Notes under the pieces: model-generated
Told to the model about the DNA's origin: nothing
What the model saw: the letters and a program-made list of their open reading frames with translations, nothing else
Databases searched by the model: none
Part shown: one piece after another, positions 1 to 9,532 of the stretch
Numbering within the stretch: position 1 is the stretch's first letter
How the letters are laid out: each line of letters starts with the position of its first letter
Position numbers and translations under genes: made by a program
Assembly: GCF_034932065.1 (NCBI RefSeq)
Contig: NZ_JAYGHP010000012.1
Coordinates: 1-64,000 of the forward strand
Length of the DNA: 64,000 bases
From: Crocosphaera sp. UHCC 0190
Lineage (GTDB): Bacteria; Cyanobacteriota; Cyanobacteriia; Cyanobacteriales; Microcystaceae
Direction: 5' to 3'

Positions 1-99
1 TCTAGAAGTTTTCTTGTTTCTGTATTTAATTCTCTAATAAATCGCATAAACTTTCTGATTTTAAACTACAGTTTATAGTTTATATTATTTTGTTTGATC

Positions 100-119
100 T
101 GTGTAATTAATTTTGTGTG
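100..119. repeat. 20-bp dispersed repeat, copy 1
   Basis: These 20 bases recur exactly at 31063-31082, and ACTTA follows shortly after in both copies. The second copy is in a gene-free stretch before a DUF29 gene. This copy overlaps the GTG start of the next gene. It may be the end of a lost mobile element, which is inference. Confidence 0.6.
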
Positions 120-467
120 TCTACTTATGGTATTGTGGTTGCTAGTAGTCGAGGATTTAGAGTTGCTCATTTCTTTACTGGAGAAACCGTAAAGGCACAA
201 AATAGTCTCGTTGAAAAAGGGTTTGGATATATTCATGAAGTTCGTTATTCATTAGAATGGCTGGTTCAAGAACATTTACCCAAATCTATTCCTTATAGTG
301 ATGTTGAAGAGAGAATAAAAGCCTCCAGAAAAATCAATCGAAGAGTTTGGAATAAACTTAGTTATAATTGTGAACATTGGGCCAGAGAAATGTTTACAGG
401 TCAACCTGAATGTACACAACTTAAACAATGGAAAGAAGAAATAAGAAATAAGAAAAATAAACAGTAG
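117..467 (+). CDS. LRAT-like (NlpC/P60 superfamily) domain protein, probably only the C-terminal part
   Basis: The 116-residue product carries YNCEHWAREMFTG near residues 83-95. This resembles the NCEHF-containing cysteine motif of lecithin:retinol-acyltransferase-like proteins, in which that cysteine is the nucleophile. The N-terminal half of the family, with the catalytic histidine in a beta-rich segment, is not clearly present; only a VAHFF near residue 16 could stand in for it. A stop at 108-110 lies directly upstream in frame, so GTG at 117 is the only sensible start, and it sits inside a dispersed 20-bp repeat. This suggests that the gene was cut and re-fused to foreign leader sequence. 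No function is assigned; expression is doubtful. Confidence 0.5.
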   Translation: MSTYGIVVASSRGFRVAHFFTGETVKAQNSLVEKGFGYIHEVRYSLEWLVQEHLPKSIPYSDVEERIKASRKINRRVWNKLSYNCEHWAREMFTGQPECTQLKQWKEEIRNKKNKQ

Positions 468-508
468 GGTGTTCATTTTCCTCATAATTATAGTTTAGAG
501 TCTTGTAA

Positions 509-525
509 GGTGGGCAATGCCCACC
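509..525. repeat. Short palindrome, GGTGGGCA/TGCCCACC family
   Basis: The left arm GGTGGGCA pairs with TGCCCACC over 8 bp with one central base. The same palindrome occurs at 33671-33687 and 62874-62890, with worn copies at 14152 and 39167. Here it lies between the 3' ends of two convergent genes, just after clpB, where it could act as a transcription barrier, but there is no T-run. Confidence 0.75.
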
Positions 526-536
526 CTAGGATAAGT

Positions 537-3203
537 TTAAGGGGAAACTACCTCAACCTCTACCGTAGAAACATCTTCATCTTGCTTCTTATCAAACAAT
601 AAATTATTCTCTTTACAATCTATTAAAATGGTATCTCCAGCAGCAAAAGTCATCTCTAATATTTTGGTAGCGATAGGATTTTCTAATTTCCGTTGAATGG
701 CCCGTTTTAAAGGTCTGGCCCCATATACGGGATCATAACCAGAATTGACGATATAATCAAGGGCAGCATCAGTTAATTCTAAACTAATACTTTGTTCCTC
801 TAATAACCGTTCAATACGCTTAATTTGCAACGTAACAATGCGTCTTAACTGATCTTTCTTGAGGGTATGGAAGATAATTAAATCATCAATACGGTTCAAA
901 AATTCAGGACGGAAATGTTTACGCAATGCTTGTAAAACTTTCTTTTGCATTTCCTCATAATTATCGTCATCCCCTGCTAAATTTAAGATATATTCACTAC
1001 CAATATTACTGGTCATGACAATAATAGAATTACGAAAATCTACAACCCGACCTTGAGAGTCCGTAATACGCCCATCGTCAAGCACTTGTAATAAAATGTT
1101 AAAAACATCAATATGGGCCTTTTCTACCTCATCCAAGAGGATAACAGAATAGGGACGACGACGCACCGCTTCTGATAATTGTCCCCCTTGATCGTAACCC
1201 ACATAACCAGGAGGGGCCCCAATTAACCGCGAAACGGCATGTTTTTCCATGTATTCTGACATATCTATGCGAATCATGGCATCTGGTGAGTCAAAGAGGA
1301 ATGAAGCTAAGGCCCGCGCTAATTCTGTTTTTCCCACTCCTGTCGGCCCCATGAACAAAAAGGAACCAATGGGACGAGAGGGGTCTTTCATACCGGCCCT
1401 AGCGCGACGTATCGCAGCAGCAACCGCAGCAACCGCTTCTTCTTGACCAATAACTTGTTGATGTAAATGACCTTCTAATTCGAGGAGTTTTTGCCGTTCT
1501 GACCCTAATAATCGATTAATAGGAATACCAGACCATCCTGCTACAATTTCCGCAATATCTGACTCGGTTACTTGTTCTCTAAGGAGGGTTTGTCCTTGAG
1601 ATTGAATATCAATTAATTTGCTTTCTTTTGCTTCTAATTCCCTCTGTAATACTTCTAATTTACCATACTTTAATTGGGCCGCTTTATTAAGATCATAGGC
1701 CCGTTCTGCTTGTTCAATTTGTACCCTTAAATGTTCTTCTTCTTCTTTGAGGGAATTAATATCTTCTAGCATTTGCTTTTCAGCTTGCCATTGTGATCCT
1801 AAACTTTCATGAATAGCTTCTAATTCTTTGATTTCTTGGGCAATTTTTTCTAACCTTTCTTTAGAAGATTTATCTATCATTAAACCTTGTCTTTTTTCTT
1901 CCCCTTCTAAGGAAAGTTTTTCCATTTGTAGCTGCATCAAACGACGATCTACATCTTCTAATTCCACAGGTTTAGAAGTAATTTCCATCTTTAATTTGGC
2001 CGCAGCTTCATCAACAAGATCGATCGCCTTATCCGGTAAAAATCGATCAGTAATATAACGATCAGAAAGGTTAGCAGCAGCAACTAAAGCGGAGTCCGTA
2101 ATTTTCACCCCATGATGGACTTCATAACGTTCTTTCAGTCCCCTTAAAATAGAGATGGTATCTTCCACAGTAGGTTGCTTAACATATACCTGCTGAAAAC
2201 GCCGTTCTAGGGCAGGATCTTTCTCAATATGCTTGCGATACTCATCCAGGGTCGTTGCACCGATACAGCGCAATTCTCCCCGTGCTAACATAGGTTTTAA
2301 GAGGTTCCCCGCATCCATAGAACCCCCTTCCCGTGAACCGGCCCCAACAACGGTATGGACTTCATCGATAAAGAGGATGATATGACCTTCCGAGTTGGTC
2401 ACTTCCCGCATGACGGTTCGTAGACGTTCTTCAAATTCTCCCCGATATTTGGCCCCTGCGATCAAACTTCCCATGTCTAAGGAGATTAATTGCCGATTTT
2501 TCAGTGATTCTGGGACATCAGCATTTATAATACGTTGGGCCAACCCTTCGGCGATCGCAGTTTTACCGACCCCTGGTTCTCCAATTAATACAGGATTATT
2601 CTTAGAACGACGGGATAAAACCTGAATAACGCGACGTATCTCCTCATCACGCCCAATTACAGGATCTAGCTTACCTTGTTTTGCTGCTTCGGTGAGATCT
2701 CGGCCATACTTTTCTAAGGCTTCATAACGGTCTTCTTGATCGGGTTCCGTCACTTTTTGGGTTCCGCGAACCGCTTTAATTTCCTGTTCCAAGTCTTGGG
2801 GATCAAGGTTAAAGGTTCGTAAACAACGCCGTCCAAGGCGATCATCTTCAGCAAACCCGATCCAAAGATGTTCCACAGAGATATATTTATCGCCCCAACT
2901 TTCACGGGAAGCTTCAGCCCGATCCAGCATAACATCTAAACTACGGCCCAAATATAACTGATCAATACTAACAAATTTAGCTTGTCGATTGGTAAAGGCT
3001 TCTATTTGCTGTTGCAACCGAGGGATATCAATATTTGCCTTTTCTAAAATCCGCAAAGTTAAGCCTTTTTCTTGTTCAAGAAGGGCCAGCATGACGTGTT
3101 CTGCTTCTAGGGTTTGATTTTTGAAGCGACGGGCCACATCTTGAGATTTTACGATAGCATCCCAGGCTTGTTCGGTAAATTTATTAGAATCGGTTGGTTG
3201 CAT
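537..3203 (-). CDS. clpB: ATP-dependent disaggregase ClpB
   Basis: An 888-residue Hsp100 AAA+ chaperone that pulls polypeptides out of aggregates together with DnaK. The order is an N-terminal Clp repeat domain (about 1-145), NBD1 with Walker A GEPGVGKT at 208-215 and Walker [10 protein letters not shown], a long coiled-coil middle domain (about 400-530, rich in E/K/L/Q), and NBD2 with GPTGVGKT and [11 protein letters not shown]. The middle domain separates ClpB from ClpA/ClpC, and no ClpP-docking loop is evident. The length fits the family (about 860-890). The ATG start at 3203 is followed by a normal ClpB N-terminus. No CIRCE-type inverted repeat is visible upstream. Cyanobacteria often carry two clpB genes; which one this is cannot be told from the sequence alone. 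Confidence 0.97.
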   Translation of the reverse strand: MQPTDSNKFTEQAWDAIVKSQDVARRFKNQTLEAEHVMLALLEQEKGLTLRILEKANIDIPRLQQQIEAFTNRQAKFVSIDQLYLGRSLDVMLDRAEASRESWGDKYISVEHLWIGFAEDDRLGRRCLRTFNLDPQDLEQEIKAVRGTQKVTEPDQEDRYEALEKYGRDLTEAAKQGKLDPVIGRDEEIRRVIQVLSRRSKNNPVLIGEPGVGKTAIAEGLAQRIINADVPESLKNRQLISLDMGSLIAGAKYRGEFEERLRTVMREVTNSEGHIILFIDEVHTVVGAGSREGGSMDAGNLLKPMLARGELRCIGATTLDEYRKHIEKDPALERRFQQVYVKQPTVEDTISILRGLKERYEVHHGVKITDSALVAAANLSDRYITDRFLPDKAIDLVDEAAAKLKMEITSKPVELEDVDRRLMQLQMEKLSLEGEEKRQGLMIDKSSKERLEKIAQEIKELEAIHESLGSQWQAEKQMLEDINSLKEEEEHLRVQIEQAERAYDLNKAAQLKYGKLEVLQRELEAKESKLIDIQSQGQTLLREQVTESDIAEIVAGWSGIPINRLLGSERQKLLELEGHLHQQVIGQEEAVAAVAAAIRRARAGMKDPSRPIGSFLFMGPTGVGKTELARALASFLFDSPDAMIRIDMSEYMEKHAVSRLIGAPPGYVGYDQGGQLSEAVRRRPYSVILLDEVEKAHIDVFNILLQVLDDGRITDSQGRVVDFRNSIIVMTSNIGSEYILNLAGDDDNYEEMQKKVLQALRKHFRPEFLNRIDDLIIFHTLKKDQLRRIVTLQIKRIERLLEEQSISLELTDAALDYIVNSGYDPVYGARPLKRAIQRKLENPIATKILEMTFAAGDTILIDCKENNLLFDKKQDEDVSTVEVEVVSP

Positions 3204-3341
3204 TAGTGGCTAAATAAATCCCTCAATGTAATAGCAATTCCCAAGAATAGTATATCAATGTTACCAGTCACCAGTAAGCAGTAGGTTTTTTCCTTGAAAT
3301 TGGGAATCCTAAGTATAAGGAACACCCTCATACTGCTGTTT

Positions 3342-3425
3342 ATGACTAACTTCGACAAAAAAAGCCTCAGTGAACGGGATATCTGTCTGCTCGATTTAGC
3401 GGAAAATCACGCACCTTTATGCTAA
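3342..3425 (+). pseudogene. hsdR: N-terminal remnant of type I restriction subunit HsdR
   Basis: A 27-codon frame opens with ATG and reads MTNFDKKSLSERDIC. This matches the opening of type I restriction R subunits, which typically continue TKFITPA. After the cysteine the resemblance stops and a stop codon follows. Only about 45 bp of the original gene of about 2.5-3 kb survive. An hsdS start survives on the same strand at 7172, so this is probably the scar of a deleted restriction-modification locus. It is too short to be functional; the match is from memory of the family and needs a search. Confidence 0.6.
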
Positions 3426-5649
3426 CGAATTGGAAAAATTTAGGCGTTCTAACAAAGGTTGTAAAGTGTCTTCATAGCGTCGCCAACGTTCAACGGATCT
3501 TTTGTAGATGGGTTGTCTGACTTGAGTAACACTAGCAGTACGCACAAGACGTTCTGTTTTATGGAAATTTAAACAAGCATCATCCCACTCTAAACCAATA
3601 AACTCTAAAAGTCGTCGGGTTTGTCCCACTTGATCAGCCACAGTTTCCTCGTAGTCAATTTCTAACATGGGAATAGGCAGATTTTGCCGCCAATGCTCCA
3701 TAATACGCCCATATTCATTAATCCTTTCAGCAATATGGGTCAAATCAAATGCCCAACGCAAAACCTTAAACTGAGTTATCCAACAAGATACCGCCACATC
3801 ACGCACATCACGACGACAATGGATAATCTTAGCATTGGGGAAAATTGTTACCAACCAACCAAGAAGGCTATAGTTATCGGGCATTTTATCGACAATACGC
3901 TGATATTGAGAGCTATTAAGGCCCGCTTTTTCTGCTAAAGCTTGTAACTGGGCTAAATGCCAATCCGCTAAAGGATGAATTTCGGCGGTAGAAAGTTGAG
4001 AAAGACAGTCCCAAATGGAGGGAATGGTATTAGTTGCCATCATTGCAGGTAAATGATGAAAGAAAGCCTTGAGTTGCAAAGTTGCGTTCTCCTACACCAA
4101 AGACAAGGGGATGACTGGCTAAAATTTGCTCGGTTAAGGTTGTGCCACTGCGAGGCATTCCGACGACGAAAACAGGAACTTGAGAAGAATTGCCCATTTC
4201 TTGAGTGCGTTGGAAGAAATCCCGATTAAAATGGGCGATCATTTGATCAATATAATTGTGGTATTCTTGGGGGTCATAGTCCCAACCCCGTGCTTGTTTA
4301 TGGATAGTGTGTAGTTTATTCGCATTAATCGTATGATGTGCTGCTAAATCATAATTTTTACAGCCATCGTAGTAATGAGCAAGACCAAAATGCAGAGAAG
4401 CTTTAGCCCCGTCTTTTACCCATTTTGTTGTTAACAAATGCTCCATTTTTTGCCCGTCTTCTTCGGATAATTTGCCTCGTAAATTTTGGGCAAGATTGAC
4501 TAAGGCAGGAATACAATTAGGATTGATCTCAAGTGCTTCTCGGTTGACTTCATTGGCTGATTCCACGTCTCCAGCAGAAGCTAAAATATTACCTAATTGG
4601 GCAAGAATGCTGGTATCTTCGGGTTTAAGGGTGACTGCTTGCTGTGCAGATTCAATGGCTTCTTCTGCGTTGCCATCTTCCCAAAATGCTTGACTTAAAC
4701 CTAGATGAGCTTGGCAATGATCAGGATGTTGTTGGAGAAGGTCTTGATAGCGGATAATGGCAGTTGTAAAGTCGCCTAATTCCACTAAGGTACTCGCCAA
4801 GGCGCAAAGGGTGTCAATGTGTTTTGGTTCGAGGGCTAAAGCTTGTTCATACCACATTTTGGCTTGGGGAAAATCACTCACTTCTTGCCAAACTTGACCA
4901 ATTAGGGTACAAAGTTGCGCTGATTCGGGATTAAGCTCATAAGCTTTGTCATAGGCTTCCATTGCTTCTTCTAGTTGCTCTAAGGTGCGCCAGAGAGTCC
5001 CTAAGTTAATCCAGTTAATACTATTACTCGGAGCTTTTTCTGTTGCTTTTTGGCAATAGTCTAAAGCCTTTTCCGGTTGGCCAATCTGTAGTAGAGTTAC
5101 GCCATAATTCCCCATTGCATAGGGTAAATCAGGACTTAAGGTTAAGGCTTGTTCATAAGCTGCGATCGCTTGACGAATTTTCCCTAATTCTCGCAGTGCG
5201 TCGGCTTGGTAAGCGTAAAGTTGGGCATGGTTAGGAGCAATCGCTAAAGCTTGATTATAGGTGTCTAAGGCTTGATTATAGTCTTCTAGGGTAAAATAAG
5301 CACTTCCCAAGGTGATTAAAGCGTTGAGGTAGTCAGGGCGCAATTTTAAGGCTTTTTCACAGGCGGCGATCGCGTCTTTTGGGTTATGATTTTGTAGATA
5401 AGCTGCCCCTAAATTACAAAGATAAATGGGTTCTTTGCGATTGAGTTTTTTAGCCCTTATAAAGAGTTTAATGGCTTTTTCTGGTTCTCCCTGTTGCAAT
5501 GCGACCAATGCTGCCAAATTAATCGCCCCATCATGGTTAGGGTTAATCTTTAAGAGTTGATCAGCGATCTGATTGGCTTCTATCAGATAACCTGTGCGTA
5601 AATAATTAAAACCGTTTTCTAAGAGAAGATTAGGGGGAGGGGTAAGCAT
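3417..5649 (-). pseudogene. TPR-repeat sulfotransferase, frameshifted
   Basis: The first reading frame (5649 to 4030) encodes about 12 tetratricopeptide repeats and then the PAPS-binding loop VVGMPRSGTT and a GERNFAT motif. At about 4075-4087 it leaves the correct frame, reads a junk tail and stops at 4030. The +1 frame (4079 to 3417) picks up exactly where the sulfotransferase fold should continue, with IIHCRRDVRDVAVSCW (the second PAPS motif) and a C-terminal YKRSVERWRRYE segment. Joined, the product would be about 730 residues, the usual size of cyanobacterial TPR-sulfotransferases that modify tyrosines or glycans. A single-base indel explains the break. No slippery sequence is visible, so mutation or a sequencing error is likelier than programmed frameshifting. 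Confidence 0.85.
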
Positions 5650-5740
5650 GATAATAATTTTAATGACGGTTTGAATAAATCGAAACTCAAAAAAACGGCC
5701 CTCCGATATTTGTGGTGATTAGCAAAACTCATCTAAAAGA

Positions 5741-5759
5741 GGGCGAAAGCTTTTCGCCC
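5741..5759. repeat. Palindrome, GTAGGGG/CCCCTAC family, variant core
   Basis: GGGCGAAA pairs with TTTCGCCC around a GCT loop and is followed by CTAC, the right flank of the family seen at 56655. It lies in the gene-free stretch 5650-5948 together with a second member at 5790. The rest of that stretch shows no gene. Confidence 0.7.
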
Positions 5760-5785
5760 CTACAATTAATCACTTTTCACATAAT

Positions 5786-5808
5786 GTAGGGGTTAACGGC
5801 GTTAACCC
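5786..5808. repeat. Palindrome, GTAGGGG family, TTAAC core
   Basis: GTAGGGG is followed by TTAAC, a short GGC centre and GTTAACCC. It is the same kind of element as at 5741 but with a different, still self-complementary core. The right-hand TAC flank is lost. Confidence 0.7.
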
Positions 5809-5948
5809 AAAAGGTAACAGTATGAACATTTTACACCTTAATAAAGGAAGAACCCTTTAATCCTTAAAGGGTCATCCGTAATCAGCCAATTCTCTCTTTC
5901 TAATCCTTTTCTCACTGCATTGTGAAAAATATCTTTAGTTCAAGAAAA

Positions 5949-6861
5949 CTACTTTTGATCCCTGTTTTCTGCATTTTTACCCTTTCGTTTAGATAAACCG
6001 CCCAAAAGTAACAAACTTCCTAACCCTAACAGCGTGGAAGGTTCAGGGGTGCTTTGAGTTCCCACCGGCTCCCAGTTAACGATTTCACCTTGCTCAGTCG
6101 TAGAAAGTCCTGATAAAAGACTGGTACTCCCCAAAGTGCTAAGACTATCAAAAACCGCTTGTACTGATCCCATACCATAGCGCACAAAGGTTAAGATCGG
6201 ATCGGTTTCTGCTCCCTGATCCGAGCTAATAAACCAGCGATCTGCCTGTTGGAACACAGCATCCCCACTACTGGTGGCTTCAATAATAGTATTGCTGTCA
6301 GAACCTAATTCACCACCATACAACACCTCAACCCCTTGACTGCTACCAGTGGTATTGAGTGGTATTGGTAAAGGTTGCCAGTATGCGTGCAGTAGGACTC
6401 GATCCATCAAAGAAATAGTCAAGACTGGTATTAATGCCACCAATATCAACAGGGGCGATCGTATTGAGGAAAGTTCCTGTTCCAGTGGTTGTCTGATCCA
6501 CTTGGGCGTTGGGCTGGTTGAACAAAGTTCCATTGACACGAATCCCCGCAAAGCGATCAAAAGCATCTGTAAAACTGCCACCCCCAGTAATGAGGACAGC
6601 CTCACCAATTCCATAAGCAGGATCAATTGTCGTTGTGCCACCTGGAGCAACAACTAGGGAGGCCGAGGCGTTGTTAATTCCTTGGTAACTGGAGAAACTA
6701 CTACCTCACACAGCATTGCCAGTAGTCACAGCAAGGGGTAAACCGACGGTTGCCGCTTTAGCGGGGAGTGCTGCCATTCCTAAAGCCATCCCTGCACCAG
6801 CAACGGCAGCGACTACTTTGGGGGCGAGTCTTAGTTTCTGAAAAGCTTGGTTTTTGAGCAT
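5949..6861 (-). pseudogene. PEP-CTERM exported protein, broken by a stop and a 10-bp duplication
   Basis: The ATG at 6861 opens a signal peptide (MLKNQAFQKL, then a hydrophobic run ending AALPAKAA). An in-frame TGA at about 6706-6708 interrupts it. The same frame then continues with secreted-protein-like sequence (SSYQGINNASASLVV to FFDGSSPTARILATFTNTT) until a perfect 10-bp tandem duplication at 6348-6367 shifts it out of frame. Sense resumes in the next frame (GSSQGVEVLYGG) and ends with a sorting signal: TPEPSTLLGLG, a hydrophobic stretch and basic SKRKGK. Removing one 10-bp copy restores a continuous reading apart from the stop. PEP-CTERM tails are recognised by exosortase. With two independent lesions the gene is very probably dead. 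Confidence 0.85.
6348..6367. repeat. Perfect 10-bp tandem duplication causing a frameshift
   Basis: AGTGGTATTG occurs at 6348-6357 and again at 6358-6367. It lies inside the PEP-CTERM pseudogene exactly where the reading frame changes. It looks like replication slippage. Confidence 0.9.
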
Positions 6862-6945
6862 GATAATCCTTAAGTTTTTATTTTGAAGCAAGAATAACGA
6901 ATAAACAGTGTAATTCTACCCCCCCCCGTTGATTTTGTCAACATA

Positions 6946-7191
6946 TTGACGATTTTCGGCATAATCACTTATGAGAAGTCAATAGAGGAGTTTGAAACGG
7001 AAAAAGCTTGTACGTTTAACAAAAATATTATGGGAGGTACAGCTTGTATTCGAGGGATGAGAATACCTGTTTCTTTGGTAGTTAATTTGATAGCTAATGG
7101 CATGAGTTTTGAGGAAATTATTACAGAATATTCTGATTTGGAAGGGGAGGATATTCGTCAATCTCTACAATATGCTGCATACCTTTTTTAA
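6946..7191 (+). CDS. DUF433 antitoxin-like protein, uncertain N-terminus
   Basis: The core FNKNIMGGTACIRGMRIPVSLVVNLIANGMSFEEIITEYSDL is split by no gap and is a clear DUF433 domain, a small winged-helix-type fold often acting as the antitoxin of DUF433/DUF5615 pairs. The frame opens with TTG at 6946. No in-frame ATG occurs before the one inside the motif (residue 29), and the AGAGGAG at about 6984 that looks like a ribosome site does not precede an in-frame start. The gene ends at QYAAYLF, shorter than most relatives, and overlaps the hsdS remnant by 20 bp. No DUF5615 toxin is beside it. It may be a decaying part of the lost restriction locus. Confidence 0.6.
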   Translation: MTIFGIITYEKSIEEFETEKACTFNKNIMGGTACIRGMRIPVSLVVNLIANGMSFEEIITEYSDLEGEDIRQSLQYAAYLF

Positions 7192-7372
7192 TCACTTTGA
7201 GTTATTAGCAGATGCACCCAATGGAGTGCAGAAGTTAAGAGAGTTAATTTTACAGTTAGCGGTACAGGGTAAGTTAGTTCCCCAGGATGAAAATGATGAA
7301 CCTGCTGCTATTTTATTAGAGACAATTAAGACCGAGAAAAACTCACAGAAACCGCCATTCATCAACTATTAA
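7172..7372 (+). pseudogene. hsdS: N-terminal remnant of type I restriction specificity subunit HsdS
   Basis: From ATG at 7172 the frame reads MLHTFFNHFELLADAPNG and continues with RELILQLAVQGKLVPQD and DEPAAILLE. This is the conserved opening helix of HsdS specificity subunits, the part before the first target-recognition domain. After about 60 residues it ends (KPPFINY, stop), so both recognition domains are gone. Full HsdS proteins have about 400-600 residues. It overlaps the end of the DUF433 gene, and an hsdR opening survives on the same strand at 3342. Confidence 0.85.
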
Positions 7373-7400
7373 CAGCCTAAAATATTCAAACCTTGTTGCC

Positions 7401-7426
7401 TAGGGGTAAACGGCCGTTTACCCCTA
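7401..7426. repeat. Perfect 26-bp palindrome, GTAGGGG/CCCCTAC family
   Basis: The arms TAGGGG and CCCCTA enclose the self-complementary core TAAACGGCCGTTTA. It lies in the 256-bp spacer between the hsdS remnant and the LCP gene. The remainder of the spacer is AT-rich leader sequence with no further gene. Confidence 0.9.
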
Positions 7427-7628
7427 AACTTGCATTCCCCATCACCTCATGCCCCGATCCCCGTCTTTTCAAAAATAAGTTACAGTAAAGTTTAGTTAAG
7501 TTATCCCACTTATGGCATAATTTGCCGAATAGGGTTCATTGTCCGACCCCAAAGCCAGTTAAAGCCATAGTACCCTTAAGATAGCGTTTTCGGACGAGAT
7601 CCCCAGGGACAAAAACGACATTACAGGT

Positions 7629-9062
7629 GTGAGGAAAGCTGTGTCAGTTAAAAAAAGCCATCCTAAAAATCTCTCCCCCAAAAAATCCCCTACCAAAAAG
7701 AAGCCCAAGGGTGTCAGTTGGATGTTACTGGGTTTAGGGTTAACAAGCGTTTCTTTCGCTTCAGCAGCGACGGGCGCATTTTTGGCCGTTTCTTTGTCAG
7801 CAACCCCCCTTAAACAAGGTTCCCTGACAGCAGAGGAAGCAAAAGTCTTTAGTCAAGATGATGCGATCGCCTATAAAAGTTTACGTCTTCCTGAATTAAA
7901 TCGCCCCGTTAATGTATTAGTATTGGGGACAAAAGTTTTAACCTCAGATCTTGAAGAAAAAGTCACAGAAGATGTGGGTTATCATGCCTTAGTTAACTCC
8001 TTTAAAGGGTTATCTGATACCATGCTTCTCCTCAGATTTGATCCCCTTGACAAAAAGCTAACAGTATTATCAATTCCTAGGGATACTCAAGCTAAAATTA
8101 ATGAAAAAATCAAAAAAATTAATGAAGCTAACTATGACGGTGGCCCTGCATTAACAGCAGAAGTGGTTAGCGAATTATTAGAAGGAGTTCCCATTGATCG
8201 TTATGTTAGAGTCAATGTGCAAGGAGTTGAGAAAGTAATTGATGCTTTGGGAGGGGTCAAAGTTTATGTTCCCAAAGATATGAAATATAAGGATGATAGT
8301 CAACATCTTTATATTGATCTGAAGCAAGGGGAACAACATTTAGGCGGGACAAAAGCAGTTGAATTTTTACGTTTTCGTTACGATCAATATGGGGATATTG
8401 GACGAGTACAACGGCAACAAATGTTTATGAGAGCTTTAGTTGAACAGGCATTGAAACCCCAAACATTATTAAAAATGCCGGAAATTTTTTCGATTATTAG
8501 TGCTTATATTGACACCAATTTAAGCGTCGAGGAATTAGTCGCTTTATCGGGTTTTGCCTCTCAAACAAAACGATCTAATATGCAAATGTTGATGCTTCCC
8601 GGCCAATTTAGTGGAGATGGTAGACACGAAATTAGTTATTGGTTGCCTAACCATAATCAAATTCAAAATATGGTAGCTACCTATTTTGATCAAGGCCAAG
8701 CTAATCTAGAGCTTGAAGAAACGGATGCTACTCGTTTAAGAATTGCCATTCAAAACAGCACAGAAGATCCAGAAGTAGCTCGTAATATGGTTCGTTATTT
8801 ACGAGAGGCTGGTTATCGTCGGATATTTATTAGCGATCAATGGTCAGAACCTGTGCAAACTACCCGCATTTTAGCACAAAATGGTGATGATTTGGGTGCA
8901 GCAAATTTACGGGCCGATTTAGGTATGGGTGAAGTATTAGTAGAAAGTACCGGAAATTTAGCTTCTGATATTACTATTGTTTTAGGGAAAGACTGGCAGC
9001 AAAAATATCCTAGTTCTTCAGTTCCCTTTAAGGAAACTTCGACAAAGACTCGCTATCAATGA
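7629..9062 (+). CDS. LytR-CpsA-Psr (LCP) family glycan-ligating protein
   Basis: A 477-residue protein with a Lys/Pro-rich cytoplasmic tail, one transmembrane helix (about 31-57), an LCP catalytic domain (about 90-270) and a LytR_C domain near 370-455. Hallmarks are VNVLVLG, SDTMLLLRFDP, LSIPRDT, GGVKVYVP and FLRFR..DIGRVQRQQ, whose arginines and aspartates bind the pyrophosphate of lipid-linked glycans. The family moves polymers from undecaprenyl-pyrophosphate carriers onto peptidoglycan, outside the cytoplasmic membrane. GTG at 7629 gives the longest form; GTG at 7641 (MSVKKS) is an alternative. The gene converges on the coiled-coil gene with a 7-bp overlap of 3' ends. Confidence 0.9.
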   Translation: MRKAVSVKKSHPKNLSPKKSPTKKKPKGVSWMLLGLGLTSVSFASAATGAFLAVSLSATPLKQGSLTAEEAKVFSQDDAIAYKSLRLPELNRPVNVLVLGTKVLTSDLEEKVTEDVGYHALVNSFKGLSDTMLLLRFDPLDKKLTVLSIPRDTQAKINEKIKKINEANYDGGPALTAEVVSELLEGVPIDRYVRVNVQGVEKVIDALGGVKVYVPKDMKYKDDSQHLYIDLKQGEQHLGGTKAVEFLRFRYDQYGDIGRVQRQQMFMRALVEQALKPQTLLKMPEIFSIISAYIDTNLSVEELVALSGFASQTKRSNMQMLMLPGQFSGDGRHEISYWLPNHNQIQNMVATYFDQGQANLELEETDATRLRIAIQNSTEDPEVARNMVRYLREAGYRRIFISDQWSEPVQTTRILAQNGDDLGAANLRADLGMGEVLVESTGNLASDITIVLGKDWQQKYPSSSVPFKETSTKTRYQ

Positions 9063-9493
9063 GGAAAATTAGGAAAAAATAACTTAACGGCCCCTGTCCC
9101 AATAGCTAAAACAAAGCCCACAACAACCGAACGATTAATAAATTCTTGAGTGTCTAAGCGTTTGCCAATTCCCTCTACTTTAGCATCTAATGTTTTGACA
9201 TCCCCTGTTAAAGAAATTACGTCTTTTTGGAGGTGATCAACTTTCTCATCAAGTATTTCAAATTTTGCATCAAACTTCTCATCAAGCTTATCTAGTTTAG
9301 TTTCAAATTTGTTTTCAAGCTGCTCAAATTTAGTTTCAAATTTGTCATCAAGCTGCTCAAATTTTGCCTCAACTTTGTTTTCAAGCTGCTCAAATTTATC
9401 CTCAAATTTGTCATCAAGCTTATCTAATTTACTGTTAATTTGCCCTAAAATTTCTTCTAGAGAGTAAGTGACGGTTATCGGAGTTTGACTCAT
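9056..9493 (-). CDS. Hendecad-repeat coiled-coil protein with C-terminal membrane anchor
   Basis: The 145-residue product is built of consecutive 11-residue units from residue 22 onward: KLDKLDDKFED, KFEQLENKVEA, KFEQLDDKFET, KFEQLENKFET, KLDKLDEKFDA, KFEILDEKVDH, then two weaker units. An 11-residue period is typical of right-handed coiled coils. A hydrophobic helix (about 118-137) near the end should anchor it in a membrane. The 33-bp DNA unit is visible as repeats at about 9245-9430, so copy number may change by recombination. Similar short Lys/Glu-rich coiled-coil membrane proteins are common and unassigned in cyanobacteria. No function is proposed. Confidence 0.8.
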   Translation of the reverse strand: MSQTPITVTYSLEEILGQINSKLDKLDDKFEDKFEQLENKVEAKFEQLDDKFETKFEQLENKFETKLDKLDEKFDAKFEILDEKVDHLQKDVISLTGDVKTLDAKVEGIGKRLDTQEFINRSVVVGFVLAIGTGAVKLFFPNFPH

Positions 9494-9532
9494 GATATGA
9501 CATTCCTATTTAGGTATAAAATTTGTCTGATT

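Noticed and set aside
1249-2625. Three plus-strand ORFs inside clpB
   Set aside because: They are antisense shadows with no ribosome sites or family motifs.
3204-3416. CIRCE/HrcA-type heat-shock operator upstream of clpB
   Set aside because: No GAGTGCTAA-type inverted repeat is present.
4030-4090. Programmed frameshift in the TPR-sulfotransferase gene
   Set aside because: No slippery heptamer or downstream structure is visible, so mutation is simpler.
6946-7372. Intact DUF433 toxin-antitoxin or restriction system
   Set aside because: No DUF5615 toxin is next to it and HsdS lacks both recognition domains.
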